Source of the DNA: an uncultured Aquimarina sp.
GTDB taxonomy: Bacteria > Bacteroidota > Bacteroidia > Flavobacteriales > Flavobacteriaceae
Direction of reading: 5' to 3'
DNA: 64,000 nucleotides
NCBI GenBank assembly: GCA_947497175.1
Contig: CANMFM010000004.1
Location: forward strand, 868,001 to 932,000
Shown here in pieces: positions 51,757 to 62,646 of the stretch (positions are counted from its first letter, which is position 1; each line of letters opens with the position of its first letter). A program made the position numbers and the translations under genes. The notes under the pieces were generated by a model. The model did no database searches. It saw only the letters and a list, made by a program, of their open reading frames with translations, and was not told where the DNA came from.

Positions 51757-53010
51757 ATGAATCTTAAGCGAGTTGTAGTCACCGGACTAGGCGCATTAAC
51801 GCCTATAGGTAACAATATTGATGAATATTGGAATGGATTAGTAAATGGTAAGAGCGGTTGCGCCCCTATTACTTATTTTGATACCGAAAATTTCAAGACT
51901 AAATTTGCTTGCGAAATCAAGAATTACGTTTCTACAGACTATTTTGATAGAAAAGAAGCACGTAAACTCGATAAATTTGCGCAGTATGCTATTGTTTCTT
52001 CAGAAGAAGCAATTAAAGACGCGGAAATTGATCTTGAAAAGGTTGATAAATTTAGAGTTGGTGTAATCTGGGGAGCAGGTATTGGAGGATTAGAAACTTT
52101 TCAGGAAGAAGTAATTGGTTATGCCAATGGAAATGGAACTCCGCGTTTCAATCCGTTCTTTATCCCGAAAATGATTGCTGATATTGCTCCAGGACATATT
52201 TCTATACGAAATGGTTTTATGGGGCCTAACTATACTACGGTTTCTGCGTGTGCCTCTTCGGCCAATGCGATGATAGATGCTTTAAACTATATTCGTTTAG
52301 GACATTGTGATATCATTGTAACGGGCGGAAGTGAAGCTGCAGTTACCATTGCTGGTATGGGCGGGTTTAATGCAATGCATGCGCTATCTACAAGAAATGA
52401 AAGCCCGGAAACGGCCTCAAGACCTTTTGATGCGACCAGAGATGGTTTTGTCCTTGGAGAAGGTGGTGGTGCTCTTATTCTTGAAGAGTATGAACATGCA
52501 AAAGCACGAGGTGCTAAAATCTATGCCGAAGTAGTGGGCGGTGGAATGTCTAGTGATGCTTATCATATGACAGCACCACATCCCGATGGTATAGGTGTAG
52601 AGCGCGTAATGCTTAATTGTTTAAGAGATGCAGGTGTAGAACCAGAACAAGTAGACGCTATAAACACTCATGGCACCTCCACACCTTTAGGAGATGTAGC
52701 AGAATTGAAAGCAATTACAAAAGTTTTTGGTGATCATGCGCCTAACATCAATATCAATTCAACAAAATCTATGACAGGTCACTTACTTGGTGCTGCTGGT
52801 GCAATAGAGGCTATAGCTTCTATCTTGGCTATGCGTAACAATACGGTGCCCCCAACAATCAACCATACTACGGTGGACGAAAACATAGATGCTTCGTTGA
52901 ATTTGACCTTAAATAAAGCTCAAAAACGTGATATTACTTATGCAATGAGTAATACCTTTGGTTTCGGAGGTCATAATGCTTGTGTATTATTCAAAAAATT
53001 AGACGAATAA
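51757..53010 (+). CDS. fabF: 3-oxoacyl-ACP synthase II
   Basis: 417 residues. Catalytic Cys in TTVSACASSANAM, His in INTHGTSTPLGD and His in MTGHLLGAAGAIE. Elongates acyl-ACP with malonyl-ACP. 17 nt after acpP; its stop overlaps the rnc start (TAATG). Confidence 0.97.
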   Translation: MNLKRVVVTGLGALTPIGNNIDEYWNGLVNGKSGCAPITYFDTENFKTKFACEIKNYVSTDYFDRKEARKLDKFAQYAIVSSEEAIKDAEIDLEKVDKFRVGVIWGAGIGGLETFQEEVIGYANGNGTPRFNPFFIPKMIADIAPGHISIRNGFMGPNYTTVSACASSANAMIDALNYIRLGHCDIIVTGGSEAAVTIAGMGGFNAMHALSTRNESPETASRPFDATRDGFVLGEGGGALILEEYEHAKARGAKIYAEVVGGGMSSDAYHMTAPHPDGIGVERVMLNCLRDAGVEPEQVDAINTHGTSTPLGDVAELKAITKVFGDHAPNININSTKSMTGHLLGAAGAIEAIASILAMRNNTVPPTINHTTVDENIDASLNLTLNKAQKRDITYAMSNTFGFGGHNACVLFKKLDE

Positions 53011-53753
53011 TGAATGTTATTCGAAACATATTAAATTCCCGCTCTGAAAAGGACGGGAATTTTTTTTCTAAAATTCAGAATATTTTAGGGTTTAAGCCCA
53101 AGAATATTAAACCCTACGAAAAAGCATTTACACACAGATCCCTAAATTTAAAAGATAAAAAGGGAAATGCAGTAAATTATGAAAGGTTGGAGTTTTTGGG
53201 AGACGCCATGCTCAGCAGTGTCATTGCAGCACACCTTTTTAAAGAGGTTCCGGAAGGAAATGAGGGGTATTTGACCAAAATGAGAGCTAAAGTAGTGAGC
53301 AGAAAGCACCTTAATGAACTCGGAAAAGATCTCAGACTTATAGAATTAGTAAGGACGAATATTCCTAAATCTCAATTTGGAATCAATATTCACGGAAATC
53401 TTTTTGAAGCACTCATAGGCGCCATTTATCTGGATCGAGGTTTCACGTATTGCGAACGATTTATCCATGAAGCAGTAATTGATCCTTATGTAGATATAGA
53501 AAGCTTAGAGGGACAGGTTATTAGTTACAAAAGTTTATTAATAGAATGGTGCCAGAAAGTAAAGAAGGTTTTTAATTACGAAATCTATGAGGATACCGGT
53601 AAAGATGAAATGAAACACTTTGCCGTAAAGCTGTGGATAGATGAAAAAGTCGTAGCGAAGGCAAGAGCTACTTCTAAGAAAAAAGCTGAAGAAAAAGCTT
53701 CAAAAAGAGCTTATTTTGCTTTTCAATCCAAAATAAATACGCCCCGAGATTAA
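53010..53753 (+). CDS. rnc: Ribonuclease III
   Basis: 247 residues from the ATG overlapping the fabF stop; a longer frame reading is rejected because it would run inside fabF. Signature ERLEFLGDAML, second metal-site region NLFEALIGAIYLD, and a C-terminal dsRNA-binding domain. Processes rRNA and structured RNAs; conceivably also the hairpins in the tRNA array. Confidence 0.97.
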   Translation: MNVIRNILNSRSEKDGNFFSKIQNILGFKPKNIKPYEKAFTHRSLNLKDKKGNAVNYERLEFLGDAMLSSVIAAHLFKEVPEGNEGYLTKMRAKVVSRKHLNELGKDLRLIELVRTNIPKSQFGINIHGNLFEALIGAIYLDRGFTYCERFIHEAVIDPYVDIESLEGQVISYKSLLIEWCQKVKKVFNYEIYEDTGKDEMKHFAVKLWIDEKVVAKARATSKKKAEEKASKRAYFAFQSKINTPRD

Positions 53754-53923
53754 GTTCTTCTCAATATAAAAACATAAAAAATTCACTTCTGTAAAAAACT
53801 TTAATTTTTTAAAGTTAAAAGATACTAACTCAATCGTTTTCGTGAAATATCTTTAGGTTTAATTAAAGTTGTTAGGTGATTTTATTTGTATATTTCGCGT
53901 TAATTCTGGTAAAAAAACATAAC

Positions 53924-54415
53924 GTGGCTATTCAGAAATTAGTTTTAGATACTCTTGAAGATGATGATTATGAACTCATCGCAATTCATAGTTCAATAGC
54001 CCCATATAGATTAGCATTTTTGCTTAATAAAAATTTAAAGTTAAACCTTTCGAGAAAAGAAGAAGATATCAATTTTGAGTATAATGATATTACGGCTAGT
54101 TTTCCGTTATATCAATATCATGATCATTTTCAATATCACACCTATAGTCTTTTAGGAAACAAATTTAGTACTAAAATAGTACCTAAAAAAACTGTGCCTG
54201 ATGGATTGTTTGTTAATACTGAAAATATTTATACCATAAAACACTTAATCCCTGAGCTAAAAAAAGTGGATTATTTTTTAAAAATAGAGACCGAAGCATC
54301 CCATTTTTCAAGTAAAATAGTACTAACCCAGATGCTTTCTATTTCTCAAATCATTACTGCATATTCTGTAGAATACGCAGCACTAAAATCAAAGAACAAC
54401 TTAATTTTCGAATAA
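53924..54415 (+). CDS. IPExxxVDY family protein
   Basis: 163 residues from GTG 53924 (a longer N-terminus would be hydrophobic and overlap the promoter). Contains the eponymous IPELKKVDYFLKI. A Bacteroidota-specific family of unknown function nearly always found before pyruvate kinase, as here (ATG overlaps its stop). Confidence 0.88.
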   Translation: MAIQKLVLDTLEDDDYELIAIHSSIAPYRLAFLLNKNLKLNLSRKEEDINFEYNDITASFPLYQYHDHFQYHTYSLLGNKFSTKIVPKKTVPDGLFVNTENIYTIKHLIPELKKVDYFLKIETEASHFSSKIVLTQMLSISQIITAYSVEYAALKSKNNLIFE

Positions 54416-55842
54416 TGCCAAAACGTAAAAGAACTAAAATAGTTGCTACACTAGGACCCGCAACAAGTAGTAGAGAAGTGTTAAAGCAAATGCTTGAAGC
54501 CGGTGTTAATGTGTTTCGGATAAATTTCTCGCATGCTGACTATGATGACGTAAAAGAGCGTATAAAAATCATTAGAGAACTTAGTGATAAACATGGATAC
54601 AATGCAGCAATACTTGGAGATTTACAAGGGCCTAAACTAAGAGTGGGTGTTATGAAAGGTGACATTATCGTTAATGACGGTGATTTTATCAATTTTGTAA
54701 CTGGAGCACCTTTTGAAGGAACTAAAGAGAAAGTATACATGAATTATGAAAGCTTTCCAAAAGATGTTAAGGCAGGAGAAAGAATATTATTAGATGACGG
54801 AAAGTTAATTTTTGAAGTCGTATCTTCAAATAATAAAGACACGGTAAAAGCAAAAGTAATTCAAGGCGGGCCTTTAAAATCCAAAAAAGGAGTGAATTTA
54901 CCCAATACCGATATTTCATTACCAGCACTGACCGAAAAGGATATAAAAGATGCTATTTTTGCTTGTAAACAAGAAGTAGACTGGATAGCTTTGTCTTTTG
55001 TGCGTCATGCTCAGGACTTAATGGAGCTTCAGGATTTGATCAAAGAGCATAGTGAGCACAAGATCCCTATTGTAGCCAAGATTGAAAAACCCGAAGGTGT
55101 AGAGAACATAGATAAGATTGTAGCATATTGTGATGGCTTAATGGTTGCCAGAGGTGATTTGGGAGTAGAAATTCCTGCACAGGAAGTGCCTTTGATTCAG
55201 AAAAAATTAGTTCTGAGGGCTAAAACAGCCAGGATACCGGTTATTATAGCAACACAGATGATGGAAACAATGATCGATAGCCTCACTCCAACTAGAGCAG
55301 AAGTAAATGACGTTGCCAATTCTGTGATGGATGGAGCAGATGCTGTTATGCTATCTGGTGAAACTTCTGTAGGGAAATATCCGGTACAGGTCATTGAAAC
55401 CATGTCAAAAATTATTAAGAGTGTAGAGAACTCTGAGCTGATCAACGTGCCTCAGGATCCTCCACATATAAGAACCAATCGGTTTATTACTAAATCTATT
55501 TGCTATCATGCCGCTCACATGGCTAATGATATTAATGCTAAAGCGATATGTACGTTAACCAATAGTGGATATACTGCATTTCAAATATCAGCCTGGAGAC
55601 CAGACGCACACATTTTGGTGTTTACAAGTAATAAAAGAATACTCTCTCAATTAAGCTTGCTTTGGGGTGTTAAAGCTTTTTTCTATGATCGATTTGTAAG
55701 CACAGACGAAACCGTAGAGGATATCAACGAGATCGCGATGAGTCGCGGGTTTGTAAGTCAAGGCGATATGTTGATTAATCTGGCTGCTATGCCCATTACG
55801 GCAAAAGGTATGGTAAATACCCTTAGAGTTTCGCAAATTTAG
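54415..55842 (+). CDS. pyk: Pyruvate kinase
   Basis: 475 residues. INFSHA, GDLQGPKLRVG, catalytic Lys in IVAKIEKPEGVENIDKI, MVARGDLGVEIP, and a C-terminal allosteric domain. Last step of glycolysis, coupled to the IPExxxVDY gene by overlap. Confidence 0.97.
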   Translation: MPKRKRTKIVATLGPATSSREVLKQMLEAGVNVFRINFSHADYDDVKERIKIIRELSDKHGYNAAILGDLQGPKLRVGVMKGDIIVNDGDFINFVTGAPFEGTKEKVYMNYESFPKDVKAGERILLDDGKLIFEVVSSNNKDTVKAKVIQGGPLKSKKGVNLPNTDISLPALTEKDIKDAIFACKQEVDWIALSFVRHAQDLMELQDLIKEHSEHKIPIVAKIEKPEGVENIDKIVAYCDGLMVARGDLGVEIPAQEVPLIQKKLVLRAKTARIPVIIATQMMETMIDSLTPTRAEVNDVANSVMDGADAVMLSGETSVGKYPVQVIETMSKIIKSVENSELINVPQDPPHIRTNRFITKSICYHAAHMANDINAKAICTLTNSGYTAFQISAWRPDAHILVFTSNKRILSQLSLLWGVKAFFYDRFVSTDETVEDINEIAMSRGFVSQGDMLINLAAMPITAKGMVNTLRVSQI

Positions 55843-55860
55843 TAGTGCATTGAAAAAATT

Positions 55861-55889
55861 AAAAAGACCTCAGATAAGAGGTCTTTTTT
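55861..55889. terminator. Bidirectional terminator after pyruvate kinase
   Basis: AAAAAGACCTC/GAGGTCTTTTT around AGATAA, between convergent genes. Confidence 0.85.
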
Positions 55890-56331
55890 ATACATTTTGA
55901 TCTAGAAAGATAGTCTCAAGATCTTCGATTGTAATTGGCTTTATAAGATAATCTTTAACAGAGTTGATCTTTTTAGCTCTTTCTTCATCGACAGGATTAA
56001 TAGATGAACTCACGATATATAGCGTAATTATTTTTCTAAACTTATTTTTGATACCGATAAAATTTTCTAAGAATTCCCAACCATCCATTACAGGCATATT
56101 TAAATCTAAAAATATTATTTCGGGAATAGATTTTTTATCCAAATTGGTGAGTATCGCTTCAAAATAATTAAGTGCCTCTTTTCCATTTTTGAAGACCATT
56201 AAGTTTTTACAAAGGTTCTTGGCTTCTATGATCTTCTTTACAAGATTTACATACATACTATCGTCATCAATAATACACGCCAATCCAATTTTATGACTCA
56301 TATAAGGGGGTTTTGTTTTTTTAAAACTCAA
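55888..56331 (-). CDS. Single-domain response regulator
   Basis: 147 residues, REC domain only. Acidic pair ACIIDDDSMY, phospho-acceptor Asp in IIFLDLNMPVMDGWEFL, Lys in YLIKPITIED. No output domain, so it works by protein contact, like CheY. It overlaps the kinase gene by 11 nt. Confidence 0.9.
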   Translation of the reverse strand: MSFKKTKPPYMSHKIGLACIIDDDSMYVNLVKKIIEAKNLCKNLMVFKNGKEALNYFEAILTNLDKKSIPEIIFLDLNMPVMDGWEFLENFIGIKNKFRKIITLYIVSSSINPVDEERAKKINSVKDYLIKPITIEDLETIFLDQNV

Positions 56332-57772
56332 TTGTAAATGTAGTTCCTTTATCCACTTCGCTTTCTACAGTAATTTTGCCATCTAAAGACTCTACCTGAT
56401 TTTTTGTTAAGAACAACCCTATGCCAACTGCATCTTCGTTATAATGAAAGGTTTTATACATTCCGAAGATTTTGTCCTTAAATAGTTTCATGTCAATTCC
56501 TCTGCCATTATCAGAAAACATCAAATATTGATTACCATCTTGAAGGTATGTTTTTATCTGAATAACAGGATCTTTATCGGGGTGCTTATATTTAATAGCA
56601 TTGGTGATTAAATTTAGTAGAATGCTTTCTAAGTATGCCGGGATATAGTCGATTTCTTCCAGCTCTTTAAAATCTGCTTCGATTTTGGTTTTGCTCATAG
56701 AAATCATTTGGCTTATCCCATTAGTTACTAAACTTAGAGCATCTTTAAATTTTATTACTTTTCTTTTTTGATGTCTATTGGTATGAATAGTAACAATCTC
56801 ATTAAGATGCTCTATAGTGATATTTAGGCTAGAAGAGATGTGTTTGATTTCGCCAATTAGCGCAACTTTTTCTTCGGGATTATCTATTCCTTCTATTAAT
56901 TGAACCAGTAAGGATAGGTTGCTGGTATGAGATCTTAAATTATGAGAGACAATATGTGCAAAATTGAATAATCTGGAGTTCTGAGAGGCAATAATATCTA
57001 AAGATTTCTGAAGCTTTAGTTCTTTTGTTTTTAGATCATCTATATCTTGAAAAACACCACGAATGCCTATAATCTCTTTTTTTTCGTTATAAACAGGCTT
57101 ACCAATTGCTCTAACCCAAATCACTTTGTTGTTAGCTGTAACCATTTTAATTTCGGTATTAAAAGGAGTGCCAGCCATTGCACAATTAAAAAAACAATCT
57201 GCAGCCTGTTGCCTGCAATCCTCTGCATAATAGATCGCAGAGTCTTTTAATGAAGGAATATAATCATCCGGGTACTCTAATATTCTTCTGGTCTCAAAGT
57301 CCCAATAACTCTTTCTTTTTTGAAAATCCACATACCAGCTGCCAGTCTCAGTCATTTGAGCTGTTTCTTTATAATAAAAATTATCTTTTGAAATATCCTG
57401 TTCGGGCTCTAGTTTTATTTCGAAAAAAAAGATGAGATTAATATCAGATTTAATATTTACAGGCAATTCATCGTTTGTTGCACATCTAAACAGCTTATAA
57501 TCGCCTTGTTTTGAAAGAATTTTTATATGCTGCTTAAAGTTTACCGCATTACGCCGGTAATTAAGGAAATTATCTCTAAATACATCTACATCTTCTTTAT
57601 GAAGTAGATGTTCTAAAAAATAATCAATTGTAGATGGTACTTCTTCTTTGGTATATCCAATGTTTTCGTAAAATTTTTCTGACCAATTCTCTTTTTCCGG
57701 ATTAGTATGCAACTCCCAATATCCTGCATTGAGATCTCGTACTACATTATCAAATAATTCATTCTGAAGCAT
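56321..57772 (-). CDS. PAS-domain sensor histidine kinase
   Basis: 483 residues, no membrane helix, so cytoplasmic. Two or three PAS/PAC units (about 1-255; GYTKEEVPSTIDYFL, IIGIRGVFQDIDDL), H-box VSHNLRSHTSNLSLL, N-box NLITNAIKYKHP, G-boxes DNGRGIDMKLF and GIGLFLTKNQVE. Partner of the single-domain regulator. Confidence 0.92.
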   Translation of the reverse strand: MLQNELFDNVVRDLNAGYWELHTNPEKENWSEKFYENIGYTKEEVPSTIDYFLEHLLHKEDVDVFRDNFLNYRRNAVNFKQHIKILSKQGDYKLFRCATNDELPVNIKSDINLIFFFEIKLEPEQDISKDNFYYKETAQMTETGSWYVDFQKRKSYWDFETRRILEYPDDYIPSLKDSAIYYAEDCRQQAADCFFNCAMAGTPFNTEIKMVTANNKVIWVRAIGKPVYNEKKEIIGIRGVFQDIDDLKTKELKLQKSLDIIASQNSRLFNFAHIVSHNLRSHTSNLSLLVQLIEGIDNPEEKVALIGEIKHISSSLNITIEHLNEIVTIHTNRHQKRKVIKFKDALSLVTNGISQMISMSKTKIEADFKELEEIDYIPAYLESILLNLITNAIKYKHPDKDPVIQIKTYLQDGNQYLMFSDNGRGIDMKLFKDKIFGMYKTFHYNEDAVGIGLFLTKNQVESLDGKITVESEVDKGTTFTIEF

Positions 57773-57806
57773 TAAAAAATAATTATCCTAACAAGATAAG
57801 GATTTC

Positions 57807-58208
57807 CTATGTATTTTCTTCAATTCTATCCAATCTGATTGATAGTGCTTTGGTAGAAATCTGAACCTCGATAAATGATAAAAAAAGTGAAACCATAAGA
57901 CAAAATAGACTTACTCCAAATATGATATTTGCCCAATGATATTGTTCTATATATAATAAAAACATGGTGATTACACTGGTAAGAAAGCTTAAAATTGCAA
58001 CAGCCTGCATGTTTCTGATAAGCCATAATCTTTTTCTAAGGTTGGTGATTTGTAATCTTATGTTTTTAGATTTTGAATCCAAATATTGCTTATACAGTTG
58101 TCTAATTAATGCTGCGATAGCCAGATATCGTGCATTATAGGCCAGCATTGTCAATGAAATTGCAGGAAATAATAAGGCGGGAATACCCATTGTAAGTGTC
58201 ATAACCAA
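57807..58208 (-). CDS. DUF2721 membrane protein
   Basis: 133 residues with three hydrophobic segments (IPALLFPAISLTMLAYNARY, then about 70-95 and 98-118) and an Arg/Lys-rich loop between the first two. Matches DUF2721. Function unknown. ATG 58208 or 58202. Confidence 0.8.
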   Translation of the reverse strand: MVMTLTMGIPALLFPAISLTMLAYNARYLAIAALIRQLYKQYLDSKSKNIRLQITNLRKRLWLIRNMQAVAILSFLTSVITMFLLYIEQYHWANIIFGVSLFCLMVSLFLSFIEVQISTKALSIRLDRIEENT

Positions 58209-58288
58209 ATATTTTAAATCACTAATTTAGGGTAAAAGATTGCGCTTTTATCAATTTCTTAAACTGATTTCTTAAGTAATACAATGAT

Positions 58289-61138
58289 TTACTTGATTTT
58301 AAGTAATATCTTATCACTTATTTCTTTGTTAGAAATTTCTATATGGTATTTTCCTACGGGAAGATAATATTGTCCATTTTTCCTTTTTGAAACCTCTTCT
58401 CCTTCAAATTCTTTTTCTAAAATTCTTTTTCCTTTTTCGGTAATGGTAAGATCATACATTATATCATTAAGCCCTTTTTCTCCTTGGGCAGAAAATTCCT
58501 GAAGGATTTTGCCCGCTTCAGTCCTAATTTTTATAGAAAATTTGCCCTGACTCTTACTATAAAATTTTATAATCGAAGAGGGAGTGTATGGTTCCAGCCA
58601 TTTACTCCAGGAAACACCCCATGTATCTGACCACTCTACTGCTGGTATCTCAAAGGCATACAGATCTCTACTCATTATTTCTTTATTGAGGGATTGTAAT
58701 GCCTGTATATTTGTTTTGTAAATGCTTCTACCGTGCGTTCCTAATAACAGATCGTTTGCATCTGGTTGGATCACCATATCATGAATAGCAACATTAGGCA
58801 AGCCTTTAGAAAATACCTCCCAGGTTTGTCCTCTGTCTAGAGATACATATGCCCCATTATCTGTCCCCAGATACAGTACATTTTCGTTCACAGGATCTTC
58901 TTGAATAACATTTACCGGAGATAAAGGCAAAGCGTTACCGATATTCTTCCAGGTTTGTCCATAATTTTCACTTAGATATACATAAGGTGTGAAATCGTCC
59001 CAACGGTATCCATTTAATGTAATATATACTCTTTCTTTTTTGTGAGATGAAGCCAATACTCTTGATACCCATAAATCTTTAGGAAATGTATCTGATATTT
59101 TGGTCCAGCTGCCTCCAGAGTTTTTGGTTAGGTATATCAATCCATCATCGCTACCTGTATATAATAATCCAAACTGAAATGGGGATTCTGAAATAGAGGT
59201 TATAGTGCCATACGCCACGTTTCCTTTCTTACCACCTGTAGTTAAATCTTTAGAAATAGGTGTCCAATCATCACCTTGATTCATAGATCGCATTAGTTTA
59301 TTTCCTCCCATATATAAAATGTCTTGATTATGAGAAGAGAGTAATATTGGTGTCTGCCAGTTAAATCGGTAAGGAGATTCTCCCAATTCGTGTCTGGGCT
59401 GGATATTTATTTGTTCTCCCAACGCTCGATCAAGCCTAAAGTAATTACCAAACTGAAAACCTGTATAGACAATATTTGTGTTGCGGTTATCAATTTGTAT
59501 TTGCATCCCGTCACCACCCATAATACTTTCCCACGGGTAATGACCACTTTGATGCCAGGATGCATCTTCCTTACTGGTATTTGCGCCTACCCAGACGCCA
59601 TTGTCTTGTAATCCCCCGTACACATTATAAGGTGTTTCATGATCTATATTGATTGCATAAAACTGCCCAACATTGGGTTGATTGGCTTTTATCCAATGTT
59701 CTCCATCATCATATGATATATTTACTCCTCCGTCGTTACCATTCACTAAGTGATTAGGGTTTTTTGGATTGATCCATAATGCATGATGGTCTGCATGTAC
59801 ATTTTTTCCGTTGATACTTGAAAATGTTTTTCCACCATCTTTAGATTTTAAAATAGGCACCCCAGAGATGTAGATGTGATTTTTATTACTTGGGCTTACC
59901 TGAATTTGTGCGAAATAATATCCATAGCTATAAAAAATATCGTCCAAATATTCTGAATGTGTTTTTGTCCAAGATTTTCCACCATCACTACTTTTATAAA
60001 CTTCTGCCCCGATTACCGGCGTATCAAATAGCATAGCATTAGCATCTTCGAGATATTTAGCAAGATCAACAGGTTGTAACGTACCTCCTTTCACTAATTG
60101 TTTTAAATTATCTGCACGATATTTTTCTTGAAAACCATTTGTTTTGAGAAACGCATTTAGTTTTTTGTCTTCAATATTCAAAAAATCTTCTACAGACATT
60201 GTTTTAAAATCTTCTTTGGTAAGTCTGCCACTATTACTGTTTTCACTATTTTTCTTTCTTCTAAATTGATTATCATGTACAGCATATACTGTATTTTCAT
60301 CAAAGACGGCTATACCAATTCGACCAACTCCTTTACCGGTAGGAAAACCACTTCCTTCTATAGAAATCTTTTGCCAGGTCGTACCCCCATCGACACTTTT
60401 AAACATTCCGGAGCCCGTGCCACTGCCATCAAAATTCCATGCTTTTCGATCTTTATCCCACGCAGCAGCATACATGATATTAAAATTATCAGGCACATAG
60501 GCCAGATCAATAATCCCGGTTTTATTATTTATAAATAATGTTTTTTTCCATGTTTTCCCCCCATCAGTTGTTTTATATACACCACGCTCTTCATTTGGCG
60601 AATAGAGATGTCCAGTTACCCCCACAACAACCTGATCAGGATTATCAGGGTGGATCACGATTCTACCAACGTGATGCGAATCAATTAGCCCTACATTTTT
60701 CCATGTTTTTCCTTTATCTATAGATTTTAGAATGCCAATCCCTGCATATGATGATCTAGAAGAATTGTTTTCGCCCGTGCCTACCCATAGGATATCGTTT
60801 TTCCAATCAATAGCAATATCACCTACATTTATTGTTTCTGCACCATCTAAAACAGGTTCAAAAGTGGTACCGTTATTTCTGGTATACCACAATCCTCCCG
60901 AGGCATATGCAACATAAAACTCTGTAGTGTTTTGGGGGTTTACATCTACATCAACCACCCGACCACTCATTACAGATGGACCAATATTTTCAAAAGAAAC
61001 ATTTTTTACTAACGATGACAATGCCATCTGTTGTTTTTGTTGTAACCCTTGTTGAATTGCTTCTGCATTTGTAGCAGGTTGTTGAGAAAAAACTATCGTA
61101 GAAATAAATAAGAATAATGTTAAGAAGCGTAGTATCAT
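58289..61138 (-). CDS. Secreted sortilin/BNR-repeat beta-propeller protein
   Basis: 949 residues. Signal peptide MILRFLTLFLFISTIVFSQQ. At least eight Asp-box repeats of the form S.DGG.TW (YKTTDGGKTWKKTL, SVDGGTTWQKI, SSDGGKSWTKT, SKDGGKTFS), giving one or two beta-propellers as in VPS10/sortilin and xyloglucanase-like proteins. The C-terminus lacks a clear T9SS tail. Often labelled glycosyl hydrolase, but no catalytic residues are evident. Confidence 0.88.
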   Translation of the reverse strand: MILRFLTLFLFISTIVFSQQPATNAEAIQQGLQQKQQMALSSLVKNVSFENIGPSVMSGRVVDVDVNPQNTTEFYVAYASGGLWYTRNNGTTFEPVLDGAETINVGDIAIDWKNDILWVGTGENNSSRSSYAGIGILKSIDKGKTWKNVGLIDSHHVGRIVIHPDNPDQVVVGVTGHLYSPNEERGVYKTTDGGKTWKKTLFINNKTGIIDLAYVPDNFNIMYAAAWDKDRKAWNFDGSGTGSGMFKSVDGGTTWQKISIEGSGFPTGKGVGRIGIAVFDENTVYAVHDNQFRRKKNSENSNSGRLTKEDFKTMSVEDFLNIEDKKLNAFLKTNGFQEKYRADNLKQLVKGGTLQPVDLAKYLEDANAMLFDTPVIGAEVYKSSDGGKSWTKTHSEYLDDIFYSYGYYFAQIQVSPSNKNHIYISGVPILKSKDGGKTFSSINGKNVHADHHALWINPKNPNHLVNGNDGGVNISYDDGEHWIKANQPNVGQFYAINIDHETPYNVYGGLQDNGVWVGANTSKEDASWHQSGHYPWESIMGGDGMQIQIDNRNTNIVYTGFQFGNYFRLDRALGEQINIQPRHELGESPYRFNWQTPILLSSHNQDILYMGGNKLMRSMNQGDDWTPISKDLTTGGKKGNVAYGTITSISESPFQFGLLYTGSDDGLIYLTKNSGGSWTKISDTFPKDLWVSRVLASSHKKERVYITLNGYRWDDFTPYVYLSENYGQTWKNIGNALPLSPVNVIQEDPVNENVLYLGTDNGAYVSLDRGQTWEVFSKGLPNVAIHDMVIQPDANDLLLGTHGRSIYKTNIQALQSLNKEIMSRDLYAFEIPAVEWSDTWGVSWSKWLEPYTPSSIIKFYSKSQGKFSIKIRTEAGKILQEFSAQGEKGLNDIMYDLTITEKGKRILEKEFEGEEVSKRKNGQYYLPVGKYHIEISNKEISDKILLKIK

Positions 61139-61267
61139 TTTTGATGGATGTTTAGTGTGCTCAAAGTATATATTGTAATGCCAACCTCAAAATTTTTAGA
61201 TATTGTTTAACAATACATCTTCCGGGTTTAGTATTTTTGAAAAAATCAAACACATATAGACTTTACG

Positions 61268-62560
61268 ATGAAATATAACCAAATAGACTCAACTCTTTTT
61301 ATCAAAAACCGAAAAAACTTCACTGCGCAAATGAAGTCTAATAGTATTGCGGTGTTTAATAGTAATGATATTTACCCTATTAGTGCAGATAGTACGATGC
61401 CTTTTGAACAGCATCGAGATATTTTTTATCTGAGTGGTGTGGATCAGGAAGAGAGTGTTTTGCTACTTTTTCCAGATGCGCCAAAAGAAAAACATCGTGA
61501 GATTCTGTTTTTAAAAGAAACAAGCGAATTAATCGCTATCTGGGAGGGAGAGAAACTAACCAAAGAACGTGCTCTCGAAGTGTCCGGAATCAAAACAGTA
61601 TACTGGCTTCAAGATTTAGAAAAGATTTTTTTTGAAATTATGACCCAGTGTGATACAGTATATGTAAATACAAATGAGCACTATCGATCCAGCGTAGAGA
61701 CCGAGACGAGAGAAGATCGTTTTACCAAATGGTGGAAAAATAAATATCCTGCACATGCAGTAGCCAAAAGTAATCCTATTTTGCAAAGGTTGCGTTCTAT
61801 AAAAGATCCAATAGAAATTGATTTGATGCAAACGGCCTGTAACATTACCGAAAAAGGATTTCGTAGACTTTTAAGCTTTGTGAAACCGGGGATTTGGGAG
61901 TATAATATTGAAGCCGAACTATTACACGAGTTTATTAATAACAGATCAAAGGGTTTTGCGTATACTCCTATTATTGCCAGCGGAAACAATGCCAACGTAC
62001 TACATTATGTAGAAAACAATCAGGAGTGTAAAGCCGGTGATTTGATTTTGATGGATGTCGCTGCAGAGTATGCTAATTATTCTAGTGATTTATCGCGTAC
62101 TATTCCGGTTTCTGGAACGTATAGCAAACGTCAACGAGAAGTATATGATGCTGTGTTACGTGTTAAAAATGAAGCGACCAAATTGCTGGTGCCAGGCACG
62201 ATATGGGAAGATTATCATGTTGAAGTTGGAAAAATTATGACTTCAGAATTAATAGGATTAGGACTTCTTGACAAAGCCGATGTGCAAAAAGAAGACCCTG
62301 AATGGCCGGCATACAAAAAATACTTTATGCATGGAACTTCTCATCATATAGGATTAGACACACATGATTACGGAATTTTGACCGAGCCTATGCAAGCTAA
62401 TATGGTTTTTACTGTAGAACCAGGAATCTATATTCCAGATGAGGGCTTTGGTATACGATTAGAGGATGATGTGGTGATACAACAAAAAGGGGAGCCTTTT
62501 AATCTTATGGCAAACATCCCAATCGAAGCTGAAGAAATTGAAGAGTTAATGAATAAATAA
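61268..62560 (+). CDS. Xaa-Pro aminopeptidase (aminopeptidase P)
   Basis: 430 residues. Creatinase-like N-terminal domain, then the pita-bread fold with metal ligands Asp in MDVAAEYANYSSDLSRT, His in MHGTSHHIGLDTHD and Glu in VEPGIYIPDEG and RLEDDVV. Removes the first residue before proline. TATTTTTG about 30 nt upstream fits the promoter consensus. Confidence 0.94.
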   Translation: MKYNQIDSTLFIKNRKNFTAQMKSNSIAVFNSNDIYPISADSTMPFEQHRDIFYLSGVDQEESVLLLFPDAPKEKHREILFLKETSELIAIWEGEKLTKERALEVSGIKTVYWLQDLEKIFFEIMTQCDTVYVNTNEHYRSSVETETREDRFTKWWKNKYPAHAVAKSNPILQRLRSIKDPIEIDLMQTACNITEKGFRRLLSFVKPGIWEYNIEAELLHEFINNRSKGFAYTPIIASGNNANVLHYVENNQECKAGDLILMDVAAEYANYSSDLSRTIPVSGTYSKRQREVYDAVLRVKNEATKLLVPGTIWEDYHVEVGKIMTSELIGLGLLDKADVQKEDPEWPAYKKYFMHGTSHHIGLDTHDYGILTEPMQANMVFTVEPGIYIPDEGFGIRLEDDVVIQQKGEPFNLMANIPIEAEEIEELMNK

Positions 62561-62646
62561 CATTCTGAACCAGTTATTTATACTGAAAATTTGAGTATCA
62601 AGTTAATACTATAGATACTAATGTTTTAATAATTCAAATAAAAAAG

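Noticed and set aside
55888..57772. Response regulator as output for an anti-phage module
   Set aside because: It is an ordinary PAS-kinase/CheY-like pair without any effector nearby.
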